From contig SHZG01000125.1 of assembly GCA_009692395.1 (NCBI GenBank), forward strand, positions 1-6,958: 6,958 bases of DNA, in the 5' to 3' direction. Shown in pieces: positions 1 through 5,404 of this stretch (position 1 is its first letter; each line of letters opens with the position of its first letter). The DNA comes from Methylococcales bacterium (GTDB lineage Bacteria; Pseudomonadota; Gammaproteobacteria; Methylococcales; Methylomonadaceae). The translations under genes were made by a program, and so were the position numbers. The notes beneath the pieces were generated by a model. It did not search any database, had not been told where the DNA came from, and saw nothing but the letters and a program-made list of their open reading frames with translations.

Positions 1-108
1 CAACGGGTTTCGACAACGGTAACGTGGCTCTCCCGTTGCATTGCGTCCTGATTTGCCAATCTGGTTACTTTTACAGAATGGACAGGTGATTTCTTGGTAG
101 CAGCTCAT
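1..108 (-). CDS. IS1-family transposase, N-terminal fragment (InsA-like zinc finger), cut by window edge
   Basis: The first 36 codons of a transposase gene run off the left edge on the minus strand. The translation starts MSCYQEITCPFCKSNQIGKS and continues with GRNATGEPRYRCRNPL. This matches the zinc-finger start of IS1-family InsA proteins: a CPxC pair, a KxGR stretch, a GxxRYxC stretch, then CxNPxC, of which the last cysteine would lie just outside the window. In IS1 this part binds the terminal repeats and the DDE catalytic part follows downstream. The ATG at 106-108 is the first in frame. Only a weak purine stretch (AAAAGA) precedes it. I cannot tell whether the full gene is intact, uses a programmed frameshift, or is a single fused reading frame. 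Confidence 0.8.
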   Translation of the reverse strand, partial: MSCYQEITCPFCKSNQIGKSGRNATGEPRYRCRNPL

Positions 109-181
109 AAGGTCTTTTAGGTAAGTGTGATTTTATTCTGCCCGTGATTGTAATCTATCATCACAGATTTAACCCACTACC
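1..181 (-). mobile_element. IS1-family insertion sequence, left (transposase-start) end, partial
   Basis: The element carries the transposase start at 1-108 plus about 73 bp of leader. Read on the minus strand from 181, the sequence begins GGTAGTGGGTTAAATCTGTG. IS1-family ends commonly begin with GGT and lie about 50-80 bp before insA, so I place the boundary at 181. The boundary is inferred: the opposite end and the target duplication (usually 8-9 bp in this family) are outside the window. The leader contains the internal inverted stretch TGTGATGATAGATTACAATCAC, in which GTGAT and ATCAC can pair. Confidence 0.55.
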
Positions 182-202
182 AATAATCGAAACCACCGCT
201 AT

Positions 203-239
203 GTTCAACCTTATGAATACAGGCTTTATGCCTAAGAAT
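203..239 (+). repeat. Imperfect ~36-bp direct repeat, copy 1
   Basis: This copy contains the exact 18-mer ACAGGCTTTATGCCTAAG at 219-236, preceded by TTCAACCTTATGAAT. The core holds a short stem, AGGC (221-224) with GCCT (230-233), around a TTTAT loop. The same 18-mer recurs at 292-309 with similar upstream bases (TTCAATCTATGTA), so the shared unit extends beyond the exact core, with small indels. Confidence 0.7.
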
Positions 240-263
240 ACCGTTCGAACTACAATAGCAAGT

Positions 264-336
264 GTGGATAGCGAGGAGTTCAATCTATGTAACAGGCTTT
301 ATGCCTAAGGATGGGCAAGACTTCCTTGCTATCCGC
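264..336. repeat. Imperfect inverted repeat, 15-bp arms
   Basis: The arm GTGGATAGCGAGGAG (264-278) matches the reverse complement of 322-336 at 12 of 15 positions, with the uninterrupted core GGATAGC. The second arm also takes part in a competing short stem, GCAAG (315-319) with CTTGC (325-329), so two alternative foldings are possible. No function is known to me. Confidence 0.5.
278..312 (+). repeat. Imperfect ~36-bp direct repeat, copy 2
   Basis: This is the second copy of the unit at 203-239. The exact 18-mer lies at 292-309, with the AGGC/GCCT stem at 294-297 and 303-306. The exact cores are 55 bp apart. It sits in the loop between the inverted arms 264-278 and 322-336. Confidence 0.7.
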
Positions 337-352
337 CCGATGATCAATCGGG
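336..352. repeat. Short perfect hairpin
   Basis: CCCGAT at 336-341 pairs perfectly with ATCGGG at 347-352 around a five-base loop. No T-run follows on either strand, so this is not an evident intrinsic terminator. It is one of several stems packed into the 200-470 block. Confidence 0.5.
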
Positions 353-388
353 GATGCTGAGCTTGTTAGGGTTCGGAATCAAGATATA

Positions 389-469
389 AGGGTGGGCAAG
401 CGTCTTTTTGCTTGCCCACCGATTATGCCAATTCAGCGTGGGCAAACGATAGAGCGGTTTGCCCACCCT
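389..469. repeat. REP/BIME-like pair of GTGGGCAA hairpins
   Basis: The first hairpin has a perfect 11-bp stem (391-401 with 410-420; arm GGTGGGCAAGC) and an eight-base loop. The second has a perfect 10-bp stem (438-447 with 457-466; arm GTGGGCAAAC) and a nine-base loop. The two share the GTGGGCAA/TTGCCCAC arms. The outermost 11 bases (389-399, AGGGTGGGCAA) are also an exact reverse complement of 459-469, so the whole block can fold as one large cruciform. Paired, inverted GC-rich hairpins in a gene-free gap are typical of bacterial REP/BIME or small MITE elements. Assigning it to a named family would need genome-wide copies. Confidence 0.7.
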
Positions 470-546
470 ACAGGGCTTAACTTAATGGCAGTGACGCAGC
501 GGCGCGTGGGAACGAGAGAATGGCAGTAACCTACAGGCTACGAAGT

Positions 547-1524
547 TTATTCGAGAAGTGATATAGCGGCTATTCTCTGTTTTAGCTCTTCAGTTCTTGG
601 ATCGGTCATTACTGCCATACAGTGTAATTTAGCGGCTTCTTGCATCTGGAGTTGTTCAGCGGTAGCTTGAAGCGTGCAATCATTTTCACGTTTTTTAAGC
701 CACTCCCGTTGTTCGGGCAATAGCTCATCTCTAATTATTTTCGTGGCCGTATTCCAAACGACATTAATGCGTTTGTTGGCTTCATCAAGTTCGGTTTGAG
801 CGGTATCTCCATCCGTAGACATTGGAATGCTATTGGGTATTTTTGGCATTGGCTCACTATCAGATGTTTGTGTGGATTTTATGGACTGTTCAATAGCAGC
901 TATTTGTTGTGTTAACTCTTCCGTTCTGGGGTCAGTCATTGCTACCATACAGTTTAATTTAACTACTTCCTGCCGCACCTTATCTACAGGTTGCTCTGTT
1001 GATGCTTGAAAAGTGCAATCATTTTCACGCTTCTCTAACCATTCCTGTTGTTCTGGCAACAGCTCATCTCTGATTGTTTTTGTGGGTGCATTCCAAACAA
1101 TATCAATACGTTTGTTGGCTTCATCAAGCTGCTCTTTGGCTTTGTATTTCGCTAACTCTAAGTTTTCTGTCTGAGTTCCGCTATTGCTAGGTATTGTTGG
1201 TGGAATTGCCTTAGATGAACCAATGCTATGGTCACTCGATGGAGAAGATAACGCTCCTGTTGGAGTAGCTACAGCTGTCTTGGTTTGGATATTAGCTGTA
1301 TTGACAACCGTGTCACTTGGCACATTAGAAGGAAAAAAATTAGGGAGTTCTTTTTTTATATGCAAACCCAGAATAAGAAGCAGTATGCTACCTACAAAAC
1401 ACGCATATCTTGGTGCGCCTGTAATTTGGGGTATTTTTAGTTCTTTTATCTCAATACCACCACCAAGAATGCCTATAAAAAACAACAAGATTCCTGTATA
1501 AAAAGAAATGTCTCCGATATTCAT
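547..1524 (-). CDS. Two-pass membrane protein with tandem LprI-like domains
   Basis: A 325-residue protein of unknown role. Two hydrophobic segments (about 7-25 and 41-57) flank a short basic loop, followed by a Ser/Thr/Pro-rich linker (about 65-118) and two copies of a roughly 75-residue domain (about 133-212 and 246-322). Each copy starts LDEANKRI, contains IRDELLPEQ, a W and RENDC, and ends with a second cysteine and MTDPRTEEL. This spacing fits the lysozyme inhibitor LprI N-terminal family (PF07007, formerly DUF1311), whose cysteine pair is C170/C192 in copy 1 and C283/C302 in copy 2. The basic loop between the membrane segments suggests both termini face the periplasm, which suits disulfides. 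The ATG at 1524 is chosen over an upstream in-frame TTG (1536) because GAGGG lies five bases before it. Lysozyme inhibition is only a family-based possibility. Confidence 0.75.
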   Translation of the reverse strand: MNIGDISFYTGILLFFIGILGGGIEIKELKIPQITGAPRYACFVGSILLLILGLHIKKELPNFFPSNVPSDTVVNTANIQTKTAVATPTGALSSPSSDHSIGSSKAIPPTIPSNSGTQTENLELAKYKAKEQLDEANKRIDIVWNAPTKTIRDELLPEQQEWLEKRENDCTFQASTEQPVDKVRQEVVKLNCMVAMTDPRTEELTQQIAAIEQSIKSTQTSDSEPMPKIPNSIPMSTDGDTAQTELDEANKRINVVWNTATKIIRDELLPEQREWLKKRENDCTLQATAEQLQMQEAAKLHCMAVMTDPRTEELKQRIAAISLLE

Positions 1525-1536
1525 TTTTACCCTCAA
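1520..1536 (-). promoter_or_regulatory. Shine-Dalgarno site that sets the LprI-like gene start
   Basis: On the minus strand the sequence reads TTGAGGGTAAAAATG. The GAGGG is ideally spaced for the ATG at 1522-1524, and the upstream TTG would overlap it. This decides the start codon. Confidence 0.7.
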
Positions 1537-1648
1537 TATATTTGTAAGTGACCGCTATTCCTTAAAAGGACTGGCAAGTTATAAATGGTGTTATTGGTAG
1601 CGAAAGCCTTTGCCTTGCATACAATTCATATATACATTTTTCTGCTTA

Positions 1649-1675
1649 TTTTGTGTCTTTCGTGCTTTTCGTGGA
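1649..1675 (+). repeat. Triple 9-bp tandem repeat downstream of mtiP
   Basis: Three adjacent 9-mers read TTTTGTGTC, TTTCGTGCT and TTTCGTGGA, each carrying TTTYGTG. They start within seven bases of the mtiP stop codon, in the 157-bp spacer before the LprI-like gene. It is not a hairpin and I see no T-run terminator here. The motif resembles TTTCGTG-type strings that I recall as scattered intergenic repeats in several bacteria, but that is memory rather than a search. Confidence 0.55.
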
Positions 1676-1681
1676 TATTTT

Positions 1682-2419
1682 TTACAACGCTATAAACGCC
1701 TTCAATAACAGCGCAGTATTCGCCATACCGCTATGCAAATTGTGTTCAATTTCTGCCATTGTAATTTCACCGTCAGTCACGCCTGCCGCCCAGTTGGCGA
1801 CAACGGAAATGGCGGCGTATGCAATGTCTAATTCTTTGGCTAAGGCGGCTTCGGGCATGGCGGTCATGCCAACTAAATCACAGCCGTCTTGTGCCATGCG
1901 TTTAATTTCCGCAGGGGTTTCTAAACGTGGCCCTTGGGTGCAGCCGTAAGTACCTGCGGGGGTAATAGCAATGTTGGCATTAGTGGCAGCGGTGATTAAT
2001 AACGCGCGTAAGCGGCGGTTGTATGGATAAGTAAAGTCGATATGCGTTAGGGGATAGTTGTTGTCATCAAAAAACGTGTGTTTGCGTCCGTGGCTATAAT
2101 CAATCAGTTGGTCGGGAATGGCAATATGCGCAGGTTTCATGGCTTCGGTAATGCCACCAACAGCGGCGACGGCGACAATTTCGGTAATACCCAGCTGTTT
2201 GAGTCCCCAAATATTGGCGCGGTAGTTTATTTTATGTGGCGCGATGGTGTGCGGATTGCCGTGCCGTGCTAGAAAAACAACCGATTTTCCGTTTAATTCG
2301 CCTGTGACAAAGTCGGCAGACGGTGCGCCATAAGGCGTGTCTAATCGCTCACGTTTAATAATTTTTAGGTCGCTGAGTTGCGTTAAACCTGTACCACCGA
2401 TAATCGCTAATGTTGTCAT
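1682..2419 (-). CDS. mtiP: S-methyl-5'-thioinosine phosphorylase (MTAP/PNP family)
   Basis: This 245-residue cytosolic enzyme phosphorolyses a purine nucleoside. Family landmarks are the phosphate loop IIGGTGLTQL (residues 6-15), FLARHG (49-54), INYRAN (64-69), the GTYGCTQGPRLET stretch (156-168) and VGMTAMPEAALA (183-194). The length equals the Pseudomonas methylthioinosine phosphorylase. At the base-binding position it has VVANWAAG with Asn209, where adenine-specific methylthioadenosine phosphorylases carry aspartates, so a 6-oxopurine such as methylthioinosine is the likely substrate, giving hypoxanthine and methylthioribose 1-phosphate. An AAGGA eight bases before the ATG overlaps the hpt stop, 11 bp upstream, so the genes are almost surely co-transcribed and perhaps translationally coupled. 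An ordinary inosine/guanosine phosphorylase is the main alternative. Confidence 0.88.
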   Translation of the reverse strand: MTTLAIIGGTGLTQLSDLKIIKRERLDTPYGAPSADFVTGELNGKSVVFLARHGNPHTIAPHKINYRANIWGLKQLGITEIVAVAAVGGITEAMKPAHIAIPDQLIDYSHGRKHTFFDDNNYPLTHIDFTYPYNRRLRALLITAATNANIAITPAGTYGCTQGPRLETPAEIKRMAQDGCDLVGMTAMPEAALAKELDIAYAAISVVANWAAGVTDGEITMAEIEHNLHSGMANTALLLKAFIAL

Positions 2420-2430
2420 AATGTGTTTCC

Positions 2431-2976
2431 TTAATAATTTTCTTTACAGGCATAAATGCCAGCGGCGTTACGGCAATAACCTTTGTAGTCCATGCCGTAA
2501 CCGAATAAATAACGGTTTTCTGTTGTTAAGCCGACAAAATCAGCTTTAATCGGTTTGTCGCGTCCGATTTTTTTATCAATTAATACCGCGCTATAAACGG
2601 CTCGTGCACCTTGTTCGATGCAGTATTCATGAATCACAGCGAGGGTAATGCCTTCATCGAGAATGTCATCAACAATTAATACGGTACGGTCTTGTAATGA
2701 AGCGTGCGGCTTTAGTTTCCATTCAATGCCTGTGCCGAAGGTTTGATTTTTATATCGACTGGCATTAATCGCATCGACGTTTAACTGCATGGTTAAGCGG
2801 GTGAGCAGTTTACCTGAGACCACGATACCGCCGTTCATTACGCATAAAACTAACGGGGTGCTATCGGCTAGTTTGCTGTTAATGTCTGCCGCCATATTAT
2901 CCAACGCGGCTTCTACGGCTTGTTCGTCGTAAAGTACCTCAGCGTTGTCCAGCATTTGTTGAAGTTCGTTAAGCAT
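2431..2976 (-). CDS. hpt: Hypoxanthine-guanine phosphoribosyltransferase
   Basis: This cytosolic purine-salvage enzyme makes IMP or GMP from hypoxanthine or guanine and PRPP. The 181-residue protein has the PRPP-binding loop VLIVDDILDEGITL (99-112), the VMNGG loop (46-50) and the base-contacting lysine in LIDKK (Lys135), at the usual family length. I start it at the ATG at 2974-2976: it is preceded by AAGG 11 bases upstream and overlaps the end of nagZ by 8 bp. An in-frame ATG at 3009 would add 11 residues without family support and overlap nagZ much more. The downstream phosphorylase should produce hypoxanthine, the substrate of this enzyme. Confidence 0.92.
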   Translation of the reverse strand: MLNELQQMLDNAEVLYDEQAVEAALDNMAADINSKLADSTPLVLCVMNGGIVVSGKLLTRLTMQLNVDAINASRYKNQTFGTGIEWKLKPHASLQDRTVLIVDDILDEGITLAVIHEYCIEQGARAVYSAVLIDKKIGRDKPIKADFVGLTTENRYLFGYGMDYKGYCRNAAGIYACKENY

Positions 2977-3985
2977 GGTGTTGATTACCTTGGGTAAGAA
3001 AATTAGCAATGTATTGCCATTGTTCGGTGTTCATGAGTTGTTCACGGTTTAGCTGTGGTTTGCCTTGCATAGCTTGCAGGCGTTGTTGTCTGAGCGGGTC
3101 TTCGGTAACAGGCAAAGCATTCAAGACTTGTTCAGCGGCGGTAGGATTATTGCAGACTAAAATCATGTCACAACCTGCACGTTGCGCTTGTCTGGTACGT
3201 TCTGGAAAATCGCCCACACTCGCCGCGCCTTCCATGCTTAAATCATCACTGAAAATTGTGCCGTTAAACTTGAGTTCATTGCGCAAAATTTGTTGCAACC
3301 AAAACGATGAAAAGCCCGCTGGATTGGGATCAACTTGCGGATAAACAACGTGAGCGGGCATGATGGCTTCTAAACCTTCATTAATTAGTTGGGCGAACGG
3401 CTGTAAGTCTTTGGCGCGGATGCTGTCTAAATCACGTTCATCAACAGGTAGTGTTAAATGTGAATCCAGCGCGACCGCACCGTGGCCGGGAAAATGCTTG
3501 CCTGTGGCTGCCATTCCCGCTGCGTTCATCCCTTTTCTGAATAAGCTGGATAAGCGCGTTGCCAATTCGGCATCGGTGGAAAAGGAGCGATTACCGATAA
3601 TTTCACTGACTCCGCAGTCAATATCCAACACAGGGGCAAAGCTGAAATCTACGCCGACGGCTAACAGTTCCATTGCCATTAACCAGCCAGCGGCTTCTGC
3701 CATGTCGAGTTCATTAGCATAATCAGCGGCAGGTGGCAGACGGGTGAAGCCGTTACGAAAGCGTTGCACTCTGCCGCCTTCTTGATCGACAGCAATTAAA
3801 ATATCACCGTTGCGTGCCGCGCGAATACTACTAATTAGCTTAGTGACTTGGGCAGGACTTTCGTAGTTGCGGGAAAATAATATCACCGCGCCCGTGTTGG
3901 GGTGGTTAATGATGCCACGCTCATGCGCGGTCAATGTTAAGCCCGCGACATCGAGCATAATCGGGCCAAAGAGTTGTTTAGTCAT
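2969..3985 (-). CDS. nagZ: Beta-N-acetylhexosaminidase NagZ
   Basis: This cytoplasmic glycoside hydrolase family 3 enzyme removes N-acetylglucosamine from 1,6-anhydro-muropeptides during peptidoglycan recycling. In species with AmpR/AmpC it also generates the inducing muropeptide. The 338-residue length is normal. Visible motifs are AVDQEGGRVQRF (65-76), IGNRSF (130-135), KHFPGHG (163-169), the catalytic-loop DSH (174-176, with His176) and the nucleophile stretch FSDDLSMEG (245-253, probably Asp247). There is no signal peptide, as expected. The ATG at 3985 is the first in frame and begins MTKQLFGPIMLDVAG, a typical NagZ start, although I see no strong ribosome-binding site. It heads the nagZ-hpt-mtiP run, and its last 8 bp overlap hpt. 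Confidence 0.95.
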   Translation of the reverse strand: MTKQLFGPIMLDVAGLTLTAHERGIINHPNTGAVILFSRNYESPAQVTKLISSIRAARNGDILIAVDQEGGRVQRFRNGFTRLPPAADYANELDMAEAAGWLMAMELLAVGVDFSFAPVLDIDCGVSEIIGNRSFSTDAELATRLSSLFRKGMNAAGMAATGKHFPGHGAVALDSHLTLPVDERDLDSIRAKDLQPFAQLINEGLEAIMPAHVVYPQVDPNPAGFSSFWLQQILRNELKFNGTIFSDDLSMEGAASVGDFPERTRQAQRAGCDMILVCNNPTAAEQVLNALPVTEDPLRQQRLQAMQGKPQLNREQLMNTEQWQYIANFLTQGNQHHA

Positions 3986-4083
3986 GGTTTGATTGTTGTG
4001 TTAGATGAATTGTGTAGATTGTGGTGAGGTACGAACCCTAATATTTACAGTTAACGGCTGGTTTTATAACGATTGACACGGCT

Positions 4084-4818
4084 TTAATGTTCTGTGTCTA
4101 AACGCGTAATGGATTTTTTAAACCAAATACTAAGGTACATACGCTTAAGTAGTTTGAGTTTTTCTGACAATAGTACCGTGGGCGCGAGAGACTCTTTTGG
4201 AATATACCAGCAATTTCCATTGAGTCGGCGGACTAATTTATAACCTTGTTGCTTCAAAAATAAATGTTTTTTCAAGTACAAGTGTTTATCTTCTAACAAA
4301 ATTAATTGCGGGTGATAAAGGCTAAAATCTAAGCCTAATAACACATCCATTTCTGCACCTTCCACATCAATTGACAAAAAATCAATCTGCGGAATCTGCG
4401 GTGTTTGCAAAATATGCGTCAAGGTATCCGCTTGAACTTCGATGCTGTTATGGTGCTGATAGTTATGTGCATCGGCATTTTTTTCTAGTGCAGCATGACC
4501 TGTAACTTCCTGATTGTTATCATCCAGTGGAATACTCAACACCATCGTGCCGATATTCTCAGGGCAAGGACAAGCGACTTCACAAACGGTGGCTTTAGGT
4601 CTAAGCTGCACCGCTTTTTGTGCCAGAATTGGATTTGGCTCAATTAATACACATCGCCAATTTAACTTTTCTTCTAAATGCAGGCTTTGTGAACACACTG
4701 CAACAGGTTCATTCGCGCCGACTTCCACACAAATGCCCGCTGGTCGATTTTGAAAAAATTGTCGAATTTGCGCTTTTTCATCGTTTTCATTTAAATCATG
4801 AGCTGATAGATTTATCAT
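4084..4818 (-). CDS. FkbM-family methyltransferase
   Basis: A 244-residue S-adenosylmethionine-dependent methyltransferase. The SAM-binding elements are VEVGANEP (31-38, a variant of the usual D/E-V-GANxG), the acidic LIEPNP (58-63) and IDFLSIDVEGAEMDVL (145-160), which together are diagnostic of the FkbM domain. Family members O-methylate sugars, polyketides or lipids. Nothing here reveals the substrate. There is no signal peptide or membrane segment, and the C-terminus (about 215-240) is lysine-rich and basic. A good ribosome-binding site, GGGGGAG, lies seven bases before the ATG. The gene starts 34 bp after regA, so read-through from regBA is likely. A 98-bp gap separates it from nagZ. I see no functional link with either neighbour. 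Confidence 0.85.
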   Translation of the reverse strand: MINLSAHDLNENDEKAQIRQFFQNRPAGICVEVGANEPVAVCSQSLHLEEKLNWRCVLIEPNPILAQKAVQLRPKATVCEVACPCPENIGTMVLSIPLDDNNQEVTGHAALEKNADAHNYQHHNSIEVQADTLTHILQTPQIPQIDFLSIDVEGAEMDVLLGLDFSLYHPQLILLEDKHLYLKKHLFLKQQGYKLVRRLNGNCWYIPKESLAPTVLLSEKLKLLKRMYLSIWFKKSITRLDTEH

Positions 4819-4852
4819 ATTCCTACTCCCCCTATTATTTATAGTGTGCTTG

Positions 4853-5404
4853 TCATTCGCGCACAGGTTTTTTTTCTAATTTGCGTTGCAAGGTACGGCG
4901 GTGCATATTCAACGCACGCGCAGCGGCAGAGATATTGCCGTCATGCTGCATCAGCACTTTTTGTAGATGCTCCCATTCTAAGCGTTTAACTGATAACGGA
5001 TTTTCACTGATAGACACCGCAGAATCGCCGTCATTTTTATTGAGGGCGTGAACAATTTCATCCGCATTGGCTGGTTTAGTTAAATAATGTACCGCGCCCA
5101 GTTTAATGGCTTCGACCGCAGTAGCAATACTGGCAAAGCCCGTCAACATGACAATCTGGGTATTATCATCCAAGGCAATAAGTGCTTTCACTAATTCTAA
5201 GCCCGACTCATAACCGATGCGTAAATCAATCACCGCATATTCGGGTAAGTTTTGTTCAGCCAGTAAAATTCCACTATTGACATCATTAGCCACTAGCACT
5301 TCATAGTTTCTTTTTTCTAACGCGCTTTTTAACACCGTGCAGAATGTTACATCGTCATCGACTAGCAATAAGCGCGGTTTATCCGTTTCCGTAGTTGTCA
5401 TCAT
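4853..5404 (-). CDS. regA: Redox response regulator, RegA/PrrA/RoxR family
   Basis: A 183-residue DNA-binding response regulator. The receiver domain (about 10-122) has the acidic cluster Asp16-18, phospho-acceptor Asp60 in YAVIDLRIG, Thr88 in MLTGFAS and Lys110. The C-terminus carries a Fis-type helix-turn-helix (about 157-178, GNISAAARALNMHRRTLQRK), near-identical in kind to RegA/PrrA/ActR. These regulators control respiration, carbon and nitrogen fixation or cytochrome genes according to redox state. The linker (about 125-142) lacks the proline run common in alphaproteobacterial RegA. The start is MetMet: the ATG at 5404 is first, but the weak GAG site is spaced better for the ATG at 5401. 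The gene overlaps regB by 26 bp, which suggests translational coupling. Confidence 0.92.
   Translation of the reverse strand: MMTTTETDKPRLLLVDDDVTFCTVLKSALEKRNYEVLVANDVNSGILLAEQNLPEYAVIDLRIGYESGLELVKALIALDDNTQIVMLTGFASIATAVEAIKLGAVHYLTKPANADEIVHALNKNDGDSAVSISENPLSVKRLEWEHLQKVLMQHDGNISAAARALNMHRRTLQRKLEKKPVRE

Larger units (their letters stand above)
182..546. other. Gene-free, hairpin-rich intergenic block
   Basis: Between the inferred IS1 end and the stop codon of the LprI-like gene I find no supportable gene, tRNA or known RNA. The longest plus-strand frame from ATG 201 is only 35 codons and has no family features. The stretch holds two imperfect copies of a roughly 36-bp repeat (203-239, 278-312), a long imperfect inverted repeat (264-278 with 322-336), a small perfect hairpin (336-341 with 347-352), and two strong hairpins sharing a GTGGGCAA arm (391-420, 438-466). 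The last 75 bp before the gene (471-546) show nothing I recognise. Confidence 0.6.

Noticed and set aside
201..308. Small plus-strand reading frame of 35 codons
   Set aside because: It has no ribosome-binding site and no recognisable family. It runs through the repeats and looks like chance.
219..309. Two repeat copies as a minimal CRISPR array
   Set aside because: There are only two copies, with an 18-bp core and a 55-bp gap. There are no further repeats and no cas genes.
391..420. Strong hairpin with T-run as a rho-independent terminator
   Set aside because: The T-run lies in the loop (405-409), not after the stem, and no T-run follows on either strand. A REP-like repeat explains it better.
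827..1501. Plus-strand frames opposite the LprI-like gene
   Set aside because: The minus-strand gene shows a duplicated domain with conserved residues and a good ribosome-binding site. The opposite frames have neither.
2977..3009. Upstream ATG giving Hpt 11 extra residues
   Set aside because: The extension has no family support, enlarges the overlap with nagZ, and is less well placed than the ATG at 2976, which has AAGG upstream.
3009..3722. Plus-strand open frames antisense to nagZ
   Set aside because: They mirror the codon pattern of nagZ, whose motifs are complete on the minus strand. Their translations resemble no protein I know.
3986..4083. Promoter for the nagZ operon or terminator for the FkbM gene
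   Set aside because: The 98-bp gap probably holds one or both, but I found no convincing -35/-10 pair and no hairpin followed by a T-run on the minus strand.
4073..4101. Plus-strand TTGACA as a promoter -35 box
   Set aside because: There is no good -10 at 16-18 bp, and it would fire antisense into the FkbM gene with no plus-strand gene ahead.
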